In this document: positions 43,506-52,798 of the stretch, piece by piece
How the letters are laid out: each line of letters starts with the position of its first letter
Numbering within the stretch: position 1 is the first letter of the stretch
Origin: UBA1181 sp963654355
GTDB lineage: Bacteria; Bacteroidota; Bacteroidia; Bacteroidales; Paludibacteraceae
Reading direction: 5' to 3'
Assembly: GCA_963654355.1 (NCBI GenBank)
Contig: CAVKBM010000001.1
Span: forward strand, 1 to 64,000
Length of the DNA stretch: 64,000 nucleotides
The notes under the pieces: model-generated
Databases searched by the model: none
What the model was told of the DNA's origin: nothing
What the model saw: the letters and a program-made list of their open reading frames with translations, nothing else
Made by a program: the position numbers and the translations under genes

Positions 43506-46500
43506 TTACTCAACAATCAGCTTCAAAACCTTTACCTCATTTTCCAGAGACACTATAACTAGATAGATACCAGCAGAAAGGTCTGACACTTCCAACTGCA
43601 CTCTGTTTTGCCCCTCGTATGCGATACCAGACTCGCTCTTCAGAACAGACCCAGTCAAACCAACTACATCAATCCCATATTTACTTACATTATCCGCAGA
43701 AAATTGTAGCGTTGCAATAGACTTAGCAGGATTCGGAACAAGAACCAACTCTTTTTCATCTGCCACAATCTCCATAGTAGAGGTTGAAGACTCTCCAATC
43801 GTAACAATCAGATTCGCGGCGCCAGAAAGAAAATCTGGATAATCAGATGCGGTGTATATTCCTGCAGGTAATTTCTTATCGCCCAAAATTGCATAGCTTA
43901 CGGTGAAATCGGCATTCAACACTGTAGTTGCTCCCGACTGCATAGAAAGGGAACCACTTGTGTTGGCAACATCAATCTGTAATACGGCATCTTTGTCCAC
44001 CTCTACACCTGTCTTTCCTAAAGCATCAGACTTAGCTACCTGCAACGTACCCTCTGTCAGCAACCACTTACCTGAGAAATCCAGCGCAGAAGCGTTAAGA
44101 TAGAGCGTTCCAACACCTACCTTGATTACATTTCCTTCACCCTTGATCACACCATTAATCTTAAAGAGCGAAGTCCCGACAGAGCCAACGGTTACTTTCG
44201 TATCGCTATCAAAGAAGAGCTCAGAAGCCGTGAGTCGAAACTCTGGGTTACTAGTGTACGACTTCAACTGCCCCCCCACGAAATGCACTTCGCGGACTGC
44301 CACGTTATCGCGGATTCTAAATGTGCCATCCGTCTCAACATAGGTCAACGCACGAATGTCGGAAGTAATGTTTGCCTCGCCAGTTCGCAAATAAGCAGTG
44401 TCGCAATCGGTAGGAACAGCGTTGTCATTCCAATAGGTACCTTCGTCCCAATCGCCGTTGGTAGCAGAACATTCGAATACATGACTTGTCTTCGTGATGG
44501 TAATCCTACCTGTCTTCGTGCTATCCAAACCAGATGGATTTCCTACTGTTGTGACCGTGAAATAGAATGTCTGATCGCAAGCAGATGCGTTGGTAACACC
44601 GCCCGAAAAATGCACCTCTTTGCTGTCATTATCAATATCAACATTAATACCCTCCGGCGTGCTCGGTTCCCAAGTAACACTTACCGTCTCAGCGTAATTC
44701 CACCTGTAATAGAAACTATAGATGACAGAATCTAAAGGGACTGACTGTTTAGAACTGCCTCCGCCACATTTCTGAAGAGTTGCCTTAGGATAGGTGCCAT
44801 CACCGAAAATAAGCGTACCCGACTTTGACGCTTCTGTCTCATACCCACTGACCGTTGTAATGTTATAAGTATATTTTCCACTAACATTAGATGCCCCCGT
44901 GAACGAGATGCGCTTGTCTGCATCATCAATCTTCACAGAGAGACCCTCTGGTACGAAGGGTTCCCACAAGATTCTCACTGTTGAAGCATTTGCCCAAACA
45001 AATGAGAAATCAGAGATGTTTGAGCCAACAGCCACTGTTTGAGAAGAACTTCCCCCACCGTTTTTTGTCAATGTAGGAGGGAGTATGACAATCTCCTGAT
45101 CTCCTCCAACGAGATTGATATCTGGCGTAGGGAACTTACCACTACCCAACCAAAATCCAAGGTGGGGAGGCTGATTGTAGGCTGTATTCTGCCATGAGAT
45201 AGCATTACGATAGATAGGGTCATGCATCAACGTGTACATCTTGTAATCCGTTGGAATAACTGTTGTCGTGATGTAGAGCTCGTCAGCACCATTGTGCGAG
45301 ATGACCTCCTCGCGCCAATCACCTAAAATATCAGCGGAAAGATTTGGTGTGCGTTTTGTCGTATTGCAAGATTTTCCTGGTAAAGTATAGATTGTATTTA
45401 CCTTATTATTAGAAATCCATTTGGTGATAGTGAAGTCTTCCGTGTAACCTCCATCCATCAATTCGTCTTGCAAGTCGCCATCCCAATAAAGACGAAAATT
45501 TTGCGACAAACCATTGCGTGTGCCTCCCTCCGTACCATCGCATTTGATAATGTTACCATTTCCTCCTGACCAGGCCTCGTACCCTCTTGAAGAAGCATCA
45601 ATGTCTGCGGCGATACCACGGCCATTGTCTGTACCCGTCTTCGCTCCTCCTATGATTTCACCCGTGCGAGCGTCATGATACTCATAACCGTATGCAGCAG
45701 ATGTCTCCTCATGCACGCAGAAGACCTCCAAACCATCACGGTCTGGGTTCAAATCGCCGAAATGCATGGCATCTCCGTGTCCTAAACCTGTGCGATACAT
45801 AAATTTTCCATCATGGTCAATAGCACACGCTCCATGGATAATCTCATCAAAGCCATCATTGTCAACATCACCGCAAGCCAAATTATGGTTTCCCTGTCCA
45901 TAGCCCTCTTTGCCACTTGTCGCCGCATTGTAATACCAACGCTGAGTGAGAGTGGAACCATTGAAATCCCATGCCGTTACTGCCATTCGAGTGTAATAGC
46001 CACGCACATAGACAATACTTGGATTGTTGCCGTTCCCTAAATAAGCATTTGTTGCCAGAAAACGGTCAACACGATTTCCATATTTATCACCCCACGAACT
46101 AACCGTTCCTCGCCCTGGGTTGAAATCTACCGTTGAAATCTCCTCTCCCGTTAATCCATTGAAGATAGTGAGATATTCTGGTCCCGTTAATATATATCCT
46201 TTAGAATTACGATAAACCTGACTATGATCAGCACTTGCAGCGGGACCTTTGCTCAAATAGTTTCCCTTTCCGTCCTTTGTTCCAGGAGCAGTTTTGCATA
46301 CCACTTCCGCTTTCCCATCTCCGTCATAATCACCCACCAAAAACTGAGTGTAATGCGCACCGGCACGAATATTATAACCAAGGTCAATACGCCAACGTTG
46401 CGTGCCATCCAACTCGTAGCAGTCTAAGTAAACTTTATCCGTCTTTCCACTTTTCGAGTTATCCTGACTATTAGAAGGATCCCATTTCAAGATAATCTCC

Positions 46501-46922
46501 CATTGCCCATCTCCATCCACATCACCCACACTACAGTCGTTAGGCGAGTAGGTGCAATTGCTTGATGTCGGACGATTCAATTTAATAGTCAGCGACTGCG
46601 AAGACCACACATTAGCAGTCCCTCCGACACTATTCTCAACACCATTAATCACAGGTTTCACCGTGTAAGTAGATGAAATAGAACCATTTGCGTCTGTATA
46701 GTTCGAACAAGTGGTGATAGGAGAAGCATTGACCTTCGCACCATCACGATAGAGGTTAAAACCAATGTCAGTAGGGTCTGTTCCAAGTACACGCCAACTG
46801 AGGAAAACGCCATTCGTCGTCTTCACAGCCACCAGTCCACGGTCAAGCCACTCAAGGTTGCGTGCTGCCTGCATACACAAACAGCAACAAGCCAATAACA
46901 AGCATAGTATCGTACGTTTCAT
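43506..46922 (-). CDS. Secreted rhamnogalacturonan lyase (PL11-like) with T9SS sorting domain
   Basis: 1138 residues. After a signal peptide (TILCLLLACCCLCMQAAR) the first 600 residues match PL11: RNLEWLDRGLVAVKTTNGVF at the start, DCSVGDVDGDGQWEIILKWD, FLVGDYDGDGKAEVVCKTAP and GNHNLACGDVDNDGFDEIIH, the repeated Asp/Gly calcium loops of the eight-bladed propeller. Then come two copies of a GGGSSxQ Ig-like module (about residues 620-800), a passenger-associated beta-strand-like repeat (GVGTLYLNASALDFSGKWLL) and a T9SS sorting domain (LVPNPAKSIATLQFS ... SAGIYLVIVSLENEVKVLKL). It should cleave rhamnogalacturonan-I by beta-elimination at the cell surface. It lies 13 bp after the pectate lyase gene, so they form an operon. 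Confidence 0.9.
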   Translation of the reverse strand: MKRTILCLLLACCCLCMQAARNLEWLDRGLVAVKTTNGVFLSWRVLGTDPTDIGFNLYRDGAKVNASPITTCSNYTDANGSISSTYTVKPVINGVENSVGGTANVWSSQSLTIKLNRPTSSNCTYSPNDCSVGDVDGDGQWEIILKWDPSNSQDNSKSGKTDKVYLDCYELDGTQRWRIDLGYNIRAGAHYTQFLVGDYDGDGKAEVVCKTAPGTKDGKGNYLSKGPAASADHSQVYRNSKGYILTGPEYLTIFNGLTGEEISTVDFNPGRGTVSSWGDKYGNRVDRFLATNAYLGNGNNPSIVYVRGYYTRMAVTAWDFNGSTLTQRWYYNAATSGKEGYGQGNHNLACGDVDNDGFDEIIHGACAIDHDGKFMYRTGLGHGDAMHFGDLNPDRDGLEVFCVHEETSAAYGYEYHDARTGEIIGGAKTGTDNGRGIAADIDASSRGYEAWSGGNGNIIKCDGTEGGTRNGLSQNFRLYWDGDLQDELMDGGYTEDFTITKWISNNKVNTIYTLPGKSCNTTKRTPNLSADILGDWREEVISHNGADELYITTTVIPTDYKMYTLMHDPIYRNAISWQNTAYNQPPHLGFWLGSGKFPTPDINLVGGDQEIVILPPTLTKNGGGSSSQTVAVGSNISDFSFVWANASTVRILWEPFVPEGLSVKIDDADKRISFTGASNVSGKYTYNITTVSGYETEASKSGTLIFGDGTYPKATLQKCGGGSSKQSVPLDSVIYSFYYRWNYAETVSVTWEPSTPEGINVDIDNDSKEVHFSGGVTNASACDQTFYFTVTTVGNPSGLDSTKTGRITITKTSHVFECSATNGDWDEGTYWNDNAVPTDCDTAYLRTGEANITSDIRALTYVETDGTFRIRDNVAVREVHFVGGQLKSYTSNPEFRLTASELFFDSDTKVTVGSVGTSLFKINGVIKGEGNVIKVGVGTLYLNASALDFSGKWLLTEGTLQVAKSDALGKTGVEVDKDAVLQIDVANTSGSLSMQSGATTVLNADFTVSYAILGDKKLPAGIYTASDYPDFLSGAANLIVTIGESSTSTMEIVADEKELVLVPNPAKSIATLQFSADNVSKYGIDVVGLTGSVLKSESGIAYEGQNRVQLEVSDLSAGIYLVIVSLENEVKVLKLIVE

Positions 46923-46935
46923 AATTCTATGTTTT

Positions 46936-49737
46936 TTATTTTCTTATCAATTTGAACACCTTCACAAAATCAGCATCGTTATAGCGAATATAATAAACGC
47001 CTGTTTGATACTCCGTTAAGTCAATCTCAGTTTCAGATACACCCTCTAAAATATCGTAATTTGATTTTTGTAAAACAACGCCTGTTTGCGTCATCGTCTC
47101 TATTTCTACACTTTTAGCCTTTCTTGCATTTATCTTCAAATTAGCGACACCATCGGTCGGATTAGGTGAAAGTGCGAACATTACATCTTCATCTATAGCC
47201 TCAACGACATTTGTAGAACCTTCAAGTACTATCAATGTCGCACTTCCGCTAATGTATTCAGGATAATCGGCGCTCGTGTATTTTCCTTCAGAAATTTTTT
47301 GACCCCCAAAAGTTGCCGCAACAACAGTTAAATCGGCATCAAGTTGTAGTGTTGCACCAAAGGCGACAGACAAAACCCCTGTCGTGTTGCCTTTCGCAAC
47401 AATCATCTTTGAACCACTTGTCAAGGTTGCACCACCCTTTCCTAAACCGTTGGAACTAATTACTTGCATGATTCCGCCCTCCACTGTCCATGAGCCAAAA
47501 TAGTCTGACGCATTGACGTTTAGAGTCAAGATACCCGATGCTGTCTTAGTGAGATTACCCTCTCCTTTGATAATGCCACTTATCTTGAACTCAGAGGTAT
47601 CCGTTGAACCAGCGGTGATGACCGAGTTCTGAATTACATTCAACTCATTGACTGTCAAACGAAACTGAGGGTTGCTTGTATACGATTTCAATGTTCCACC
47701 GTTAAGTTGCAACTCGCGAGCCGCCATATTTCCACGCAAGCGAAAGGTCGACCCACTTTGAATGATGGTTGTAGCACGAACGTCTGAGGAGACATTCACC
47801 TCGCCACTCTCAATGTAAGCCGTATCACAGTTGAAAGGAACGGCAGCCTTGTCCCAACCATCGTTTGCTGTCCAATAAACACCTGTTGCGGTGGTATTAA
47901 AGCGATAAGCACTCGCAACAACATTAATACTACCACTCTTCGATACCGTAGTGGTTGCCCCCACTGTTGAAACGGTGAAAGCCCAACTACCACATTCGCG
48001 AGGTGTACCTGCGAAATAGATTTTATGAGCAGACTCATCAACATTGATGGTGATACCTGCAGGCTCAGAAGGCGTCCAAGACACCTCCACTGTTTGGGCG
48101 TTCTCCCAATAGTAGTTGAAAGCCGTGAGAGCGGTGTTCGAGAGAAGCGTTTGGTTGGAACTTCCTCCCCCTTGCTTCTGTAAGTACGGATTTTCATAAA
48201 CAATTTTCTGTCCGTATTCTACTAATACATAGACAGTTGTAGTAAAAGATGTACCATCGCTACCTGTCACAGTAAAATCAAATTGAGCCATTCCATAGAA
48301 ATTCTCCGTAGGAGTGAAAGTGGCTTTGCTACCCGATATTGATACAGTTCCATTCTTTGCGTTAGCTACTTTATAGGAGGGAGACACGTTGCTCCAACCC
48401 TCAGTGTATTCTTCCAAATCAATGGTTACGGAGGTACCCATTGGGGTACGTTTATGAAGGTCGCCCAACCAATTGATGTATCGCTCAATATTAGCGTAAC
48501 CATCTGAACCAATGTTCATTGCATCATCCTTGTTGATGTCTAAGTTGTTTGCCAACTCCCAATAATCGGGCATACCATCGTTATCTGTATCCGTCTCTTT
48601 CGTTCCACCGTTGATGACACCGAAACCATCGTTGCTCAGTCCTGTCTCAGTCTGACTTTTATACATTTTCCCTTCCTTTCCCAAGGAATAGACGTTAGAC
48701 CAAATTTGATCATCAATCTCATCCACAGGTCGTACTCCTGCCAACGAAGAAACCGCACGATAGGCCGTGGCAGCCGTCATAGTTGGAAGCGTATTGGTCA
48801 TACTACTCCAAGGAGAAGTCAACGTGGTAAATGTCTTTCCCGACTTATAGCAAGTGGGCGTTGTAGAAGAACCGCTCAAAACTCCATCCTTGTTTCTATC
48901 CTTCATATTCCCAGAAGTATAAAAGCTTTGATTTTCATCCACCTGAAACCATGTGTTGTCTGTTGACGAACTTGGTCCCGCCACAAAATAGTTGTTCACA
49001 AGGTCATGACTAAATTTCGTACTAGTATGTGTCGTATATCCTGCTTGATAGTTGTAAAGGATATTGTTTACAAACACATCGTTTACCTTGTCTAATGGAT
49101 TTCGATTGTGCGTATTAGCAAAACAGTTGGCAAACCATGTCCATTGGCTATTGACACTCTCAATATGTGCGCCAAATTGCTGGTAGATCGGGTTGGCAAT
49201 CAAACAATATTGGAAAGTAATATCCGTACTCTTGTCGGCATTTGTCCCACTACCACCTATATTGTTCCACGGAGAGAACTCTACGGAGCAATGGTCTATG
49301 ATACAATTTTCTGCTTTCAGCATATTGAGACCATCATCTTTCTGACTTGCCGTATTGCTACCTGGACGCATGCGCAAATGGCGAATGATGATATTCGACT
49401 GGCTACCACAAGAAACTTTTCCTCCTGCGATGCCGATACCGTCGCCAGGAGCCGTCTGTCCAGCAATAGTGATGTTACTTTTCACCTGCACAGCAGTTTT
49501 CAGGTTTATGTAACCACCCACATCGAACACTACAATACGATTGGGAGAACTGACAGCATCGCGAAACGAACCTGTTCCAGAATCATTTAAATTGGTAACG
49601 TGGTAGACTTTGCCTGAACGACCTCCCGTGGCATATTTTCCAAAACCCTGCGCGCCAGGGAAAGCTATAACATCGGCTGCGCTAACACTCCATAAAGCAC
49701 AACATGATAATAATAAAGATATAAGCGTTTTTTTCAT
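46936..49737 (-). CDS. Secreted pectate lyase (PL1-like) with T9SS sorting domain
   Basis: 933 residues. Signal peptide (MKKTLISLLLSCCALWSVSA), then a right-handed beta-helix lyase: AFPGAQGFGKYATGGRSGKV, VFDVGGYINLKTAV, ITIAGQTAPGDGIGIAGG, IIIRHLRMRPGSNT, NCIIDHCSVEFSPWN. A calcium-type DTDNDGMPDYWELANNLDIN hinge follows near residue 390, then an Ig-like domain, one GGGSSNQ module, a beta-strand repeat region and a T9SS domain (FALSPNPTDGVANLKIN ... FVKVFKLIRK). It should cleave homogalacturonan. C-terminal half modules are shared with the downstream lyase. First gene of the pair. Confidence 0.9.
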   Translation of the reverse strand: MKKTLISLLLSCCALWSVSAADVIAFPGAQGFGKYATGGRSGKVYHVTNLNDSGTGSFRDAVSSPNRIVVFDVGGYINLKTAVQVKSNITIAGQTAPGDGIGIAGGKVSCGSQSNIIIRHLRMRPGSNTASQKDDGLNMLKAENCIIDHCSVEFSPWNNIGGSGTNADKSTDITFQYCLIANPIYQQFGAHIESVNSQWTWFANCFANTHNRNPLDKVNDVFVNNILYNYQAGYTTHTSTKFSHDLVNNYFVAGPSSSTDNTWFQVDENQSFYTSGNMKDRNKDGVLSGSSTTPTCYKSGKTFTTLTSPWSSMTNTLPTMTAATAYRAVSSLAGVRPVDEIDDQIWSNVYSLGKEGKMYKSQTETGLSNDGFGVINGGTKETDTDNDGMPDYWELANNLDINKDDAMNIGSDGYANIERYINWLGDLHKRTPMGTSVTIDLEEYTEGWSNVSPSYKVANAKNGTVSISGSKATFTPTENFYGMAQFDFTVTGSDGTSFTTTVYVLVEYGQKIVYENPYLQKQGGGSSNQTLLSNTALTAFNYYWENAQTVEVSWTPSEPAGITINVDESAHKIYFAGTPRECGSWAFTVSTVGATTTVSKSGSINVVASAYRFNTTATGVYWTANDGWDKAAVPFNCDTAYIESGEVNVSSDVRATTIIQSGSTFRLRGNMAARELQLNGGTLKSYTSNPQFRLTVNELNVIQNSVITAGSTDTSEFKISGIIKGEGNLTKTASGILTLNVNASDYFGSWTVEGGIMQVISSNGLGKGGATLTSGSKMIVAKGNTTGVLSVAFGATLQLDADLTVVAATFGGQKISEGKYTSADYPEYISGSATLIVLEGSTNVVEAIDEDVMFALSPNPTDGVANLKINARKAKSVEIETMTQTGVVLQKSNYDILEGVSETEIDLTEYQTGVYYIRYNDADFVKVFKLIRK

Positions 49738-49810
49738 GGCATCAATTTTTGCATTCTAACACGAAGCAAAAATATCAAGCAGACAACGCTAAGAATAGGG
49801 ATTTTTAAGC

Positions 49811-49855
49811 AATGAGTAGGAGATTTTTTCCAACGATAAAAATCTCCTACTCATT
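49811..49855. terminator. Long perfect hairpin terminator near the GH3 remnant
   Basis: Perfect 18-bp inverted repeat (49811-49828 with 49838-49855) with a 9-nt loop and flanking A/T runs. On the minus strand it follows the GH3-like remnant stop by about 12 bp, so it was probably that gene's terminator; it may now end helicase transcription. Confidence 0.8.
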
Positions 49856-49866
49856 TACTCTTTAAT

Positions 49867-49974
49867 TTAATCAACCAGCACAACGTCCACGCTCGCCTGA
49901 ATGCACTTCGCAACCGCTTCCTTTGGTGTGTATTGAGCCGTGATAGCTCCCAAAGGCTTAGTGTCCAAAGGAGA
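49867..49974 (-). pseudogene. 3' remnant of a glycoside hydrolase family 3-like gene
   Basis: Minus-strand frame reading SPLDTKPLGAITAQYTPKEA then VAKCIQASVDVVLVD and stop. The pattern GAITxxYTPxEAxxxxxxAGxDxVLM is typical of the end of the GH3 (beta-N-acetylglucosaminidase/beta-glucosidase) TIM barrel. Only about 36 residues remain. It starts inside a 19-bp direct repeat and overlaps the helicase stop in another frame. Assignment is from pattern memory only. Confidence 0.45.
49956..49974 (+). repeat. 19-bp direct repeat, copy at the helicase 3' end
   Basis: GCTTAGTGTCCAAAGGAGA, identical to 52645-52663. It contains the helicase stop codon (minus-strand TAA) and its last codons (SFGH). Confidence 0.95.
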
Positions 49975-52612
49975 CACCAGTCATATTCATATACTTACCA
50001 TTACTGAACTCACGTTCAAAGTATTGGCAATTGGCTTCTTTGTTGTCGCAACCCCAAACTCTATAGGGTCGTTTTTGCTTAGTCCAACCCTCATATTTCA
50101 CGATACGATGTCCCACACCACACCATGGACATGGATTAGGGTTGACTGCAATGTCAGCATTCATTTCTGTAACAAAAGGAGACGGAGTGCTGCTATTGTA
50201 CATCACCACAGTATGGACCTTCGCACGAGTTATGCCGACATAGAATACACGACGCTCTTCAGCATACTCATAGTGTTCTGGATCACTAAGAACATAATCA
50301 AGCACTGGGTCGTCCGAAACAAGCGATGGAAAACCATAAAGTCCGCTATTGCAGTTGAGAACAAAAACATAATCGGCTTCAAGTCCCTTTGATCCATGTA
50401 TCGTCATGAATTTGACCTTCCTTCCAGATATGGTCAGTGTTACCATATCACTATTGGAGTCGTAATCCATCTTGATATAAGGCGACGAAAGCGCTTTAAT
50501 GTCGTGAGCATAGCGTGAGATTATGTATGCGGTTTTGTCCGCTGGCACTCTTGCCAACATTCTTTCAATCAGAGATTGTAACTCTTGATTGTTGTTATAA
50601 CCCATGAAAGAGATTTTCGTTTCCGGGGGGGAGACTGCACGAGGATGGACATTTTTCTTTTTCTGAAGCGGATTGCTCTGAACAAATTTGGAAGACTCAT
50701 TTATCAAAGGGTTTCCGAAACGATAGGTCGTCTCAATCTTGCACTCTTCAGTATAGCCAAAATACTTTGTAAATTCAGAAAACAGAGACAAATCACTACC
50801 AGTAAAACGATAGATAGACTGCCAATCGTCGCCCACACAATAGAGTTTTGTCTTTGGCAGATCCGTACGAAGGGATAGCAAAAATTTGTATCTATCTACA
50901 GATATATCTTGAAACTCATCAATAAGGATATACTCATATCGTTGATTCCATTTGCCCTCTTCACAGTATTTAGTGGCTTTCAGAATGATATCCGTGAAAT
51001 CCATCTCCTTACGTTCTTTGAGCTCTTTTTGATAGCCAGACCATAATGGTTTCATGATACTATCTATCACATAGACATCACGACGTGAATTGCATTCTTC
51101 AGCAATTTTTCGAATGTCGTCAATGTCCTTTCCATTCGCTTTTACGAGGTTGATAAAACTCTGTGTCATTTGCAGTAACGCACCTTCCACATTTTTGTTG
51201 CGTGTTATGATACGCTCTAACAATTCCTCGCTTGTTCGTTCTTTTATCGTCACACCTGCTTCTGAAAGAATCTGACGAAGTCGTTGACGAACATTGCCAT
51301 CATAGAAATCAGCACTAGTTGTAAAAACCATTTTAGTGTTGTTCGCTTTGTGTGTTTTTTTCTTCCACTCTATACCCTCAAGATAGGCTTGGTTGGCAGC
51401 ATTCCATCCATCAGGTTTTCCTACCCCAAACCAGCGAGGCACCTGCCCAAACCTATTTATGGCGAAATGTTCTAAATAGAGCCTCCGTTGCACACCATCT
51501 TTATCTACATAATAAATGCTGAAGTCAGGCTTGTATTGGCGGAAGTCCTCCGTCATCGTTTGGAACTCATATTGCTCTTCATATCTAAATTCTATGCCAA
51601 GTTCTGTAAGATAATTACATATTTTACGTTCTTCTTCACTTTTGGTGACTATCAAATGATCGTCTTTATCAGTGTATAATGCAGTTACACCATATTTTCG
51701 CCGATCTCTATAGTAATCTACAGACGAGGTATAATCATGTTCATTCTTCACAAGCGACTTATAATCAGTAAGATAATTGAGAATGGACGTTCTGAACTCT
51801 GGCATAGACATTTGATCATAGAAAACTCTCATAAATAAACTATTATCTGAGATTGTAGGCATCTGCCCTTCCACTTGACTTACAATCGTCATCGCCAGTT
51901 TATGGAAAGTCATACATGAAAGCCCTGTACCCAACAACCGCTGAGTGAGCTCATCGGCTGCTTTATGGGTATAAGTTATAGTGAGAATACGTGATGGTTG
52001 TATTTTACGTTGTTGCACGAGATATAGCAGTTTTCCAATCATCGTAGAAGTCTTTCCACTACCCGCACTACTGATAACAAGACAGTTATCCTCAAGTTTT
52101 ATAATAGATTCACGTTGTTGCTCATCAAGGGGATAATTAAGCGCATGGTCAAAGAAGTCTTTTTGCTCCATTAGCTCCTTCCGTTGAAATTCTTGGTTAT
52201 GTCTTCTTCGTATGTCTTCTATATTCTTCAATGTATCGTATAAACGGTACACATCATCTCCAAGTGCTTTCAGACCACCTTTCCCTTCTAATGAATCCAT
52301 CCGTCTAAGAACCTCTTCACATTCTTCTTTAAACTTCTGCATTTCTGAATGAGTGAAGTAGTGATTTTCATACAATAAAGACTCGTCAAGATAGGCGAGT
52401 TTCGTTGCAGAAGTACTTTTGATAAATTCTGCATTTTGTAAAAGTTCTCGCTCCCTCTCTGCTTTTTTCTCTGCATGCTTCCTTCGTACTCTGCAAATAA
52501 GCGATTTTCCAATCGCTAAATACCAAACGATAGCAAGGATGAGTACGACTGTAAATATTACGAAATATGTGTTCACTTGTGTATTACGAAAATGTTTCTG
52601 CAAAGGTAGCAT
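49958..52612 (-). CDS. Membrane-anchored UvrD-like helicase with nuclease-like insert and zinc ribbon
   Basis: 884 residues. An N-terminal membrane helix (about 16-35, YFVIFTVVLILAIVWYLAIG) and a coiled-coil stretch precede SF1A helicase motifs: SSAGSGKTST (181-190, Walker A), TITYTHKAADELTQRL, LIDEFQDISVDRY (Walker B), YCVGDDWQSIYRFTGSDLS, MTIHGSKGLEADYVFVLNC and FYVGITRAK. Between motifs Ia and II, YKPDFSIYYVD (PDF 362-364) and YLEHFAI (381-385) resemble the PD-(D/E)XK insert of helicase-IV-like proteins. A CPWCGVGH ... CDNKEANC zinc ribbon closes the protein. The gene is bracketed by 19-bp direct repeats and its stop lies in one of them. A DNA repair or defence role is possible; neither is shown. 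Confidence 0.85.
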   Translation of the reverse strand: MLPLQKHFRNTQVNTYFVIFTVVLILAIVWYLAIGKSLICRVRRKHAEKKAERERELLQNAEFIKSTSATKLAYLDESLLYENHYFTHSEMQKFKEECEEVLRRMDSLEGKGGLKALGDDVYRLYDTLKNIEDIRRRHNQEFQRKELMEQKDFFDHALNYPLDEQQRESIIKLEDNCLVISSAGSGKTSTMIGKLLYLVQQRKIQPSRILTITYTHKAADELTQRLLGTGLSCMTFHKLAMTIVSQVEGQMPTISDNSLFMRVFYDQMSMPEFRTSILNYLTDYKSLVKNEHDYTSSVDYYRDRRKYGVTALYTDKDDHLIVTKSEEERKICNYLTELGIEFRYEEQYEFQTMTEDFRQYKPDFSIYYVDKDGVQRRLYLEHFAINRFGQVPRWFGVGKPDGWNAANQAYLEGIEWKKKTHKANNTKMVFTTSADFYDGNVRQRLRQILSEAGVTIKERTSEELLERIITRNKNVEGALLQMTQSFINLVKANGKDIDDIRKIAEECNSRRDVYVIDSIMKPLWSGYQKELKERKEMDFTDIILKATKYCEEGKWNQRYEYILIDEFQDISVDRYKFLLSLRTDLPKTKLYCVGDDWQSIYRFTGSDLSLFSEFTKYFGYTEECKIETTYRFGNPLINESSKFVQSNPLQKKKNVHPRAVSPPETKISFMGYNNNQELQSLIERMLARVPADKTAYIISRYAHDIKALSSPYIKMDYDSNSDMVTLTISGRKVKFMTIHGSKGLEADYVFVLNCNSGLYGFPSLVSDDPVLDYVLSDPEHYEYAEERRVFYVGITRAKVHTVVMYNSSTPSPFVTEMNADIAVNPNPCPWCGVGHRIVKYEGWTKQKRPYRVWGCDNKEANCQYFEREFSNGKYMNMTGVSFGH

Positions 52613-52641
52613 TTCCGTCCGTCTTTTCTCGCATCACTTCC

Positions 52642-52725
52642 ATAGCTTAGTGTCCAAAGGAGATGCAACGCAAAACTTATGCCCATCTCTTCCTAATTTT
52701 ATCGCTTTGAGAGAGCAGATTAAGT
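52642..52725 (-). pseudogene. Possible 5' piece of the same GH3-like remnant
   Basis: The minus strand reads LKAIKLGRDGHKFCVA then SPLDTK across the second repeat copy and stops soon after (LWK). The LGxDGxxxxxSxxLD pattern resembles GH3 sequence directly before the GAIT segment, so the two pieces could be one gene split by the helicase insertion. Only about 25 residues support this. Confidence 0.3.
52645..52663 (+). repeat. 19-bp direct repeat, copy upstream of the helicase
   Basis: GCTTAGTGTCCAAAGGAGA, identical to 49956-49974 and in the same orientation; it lies 33 bp upstream of the helicase start codon. Confidence 0.95.
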
Positions 52726-52730
52726 AAAAT

Positions 52731-52760
52731 AAAAAGGCTCCCACTCAAAATGGGAGCCTT
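52731..52760 (-). terminator. Terminator of the fldA-DUF2023 unit
   Basis: AAGGCTCCCA / TGGGAGCCTT perfect stem with a 7-nt loop; on the minus strand it is followed by a T-rich run, 39 bp past the DUF2023 stop. Confidence 0.85.
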
Positions 52761-52798
52761 CTGCAAGGTAGATCATGATATGATTAGCATTTTGTCCT

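Noticed and set aside
49108..49590. Plus-strand frame of 160 codons
   Set aside because: Antisense shadow of the pectate lyase catalytic domain.
49956..52663. Insertion sequence or integron-type element
   Set aside because: No transposase, integrase, terminal inverted repeat or attC-like fold was found; only the direct repeats and helicase gene are supported.
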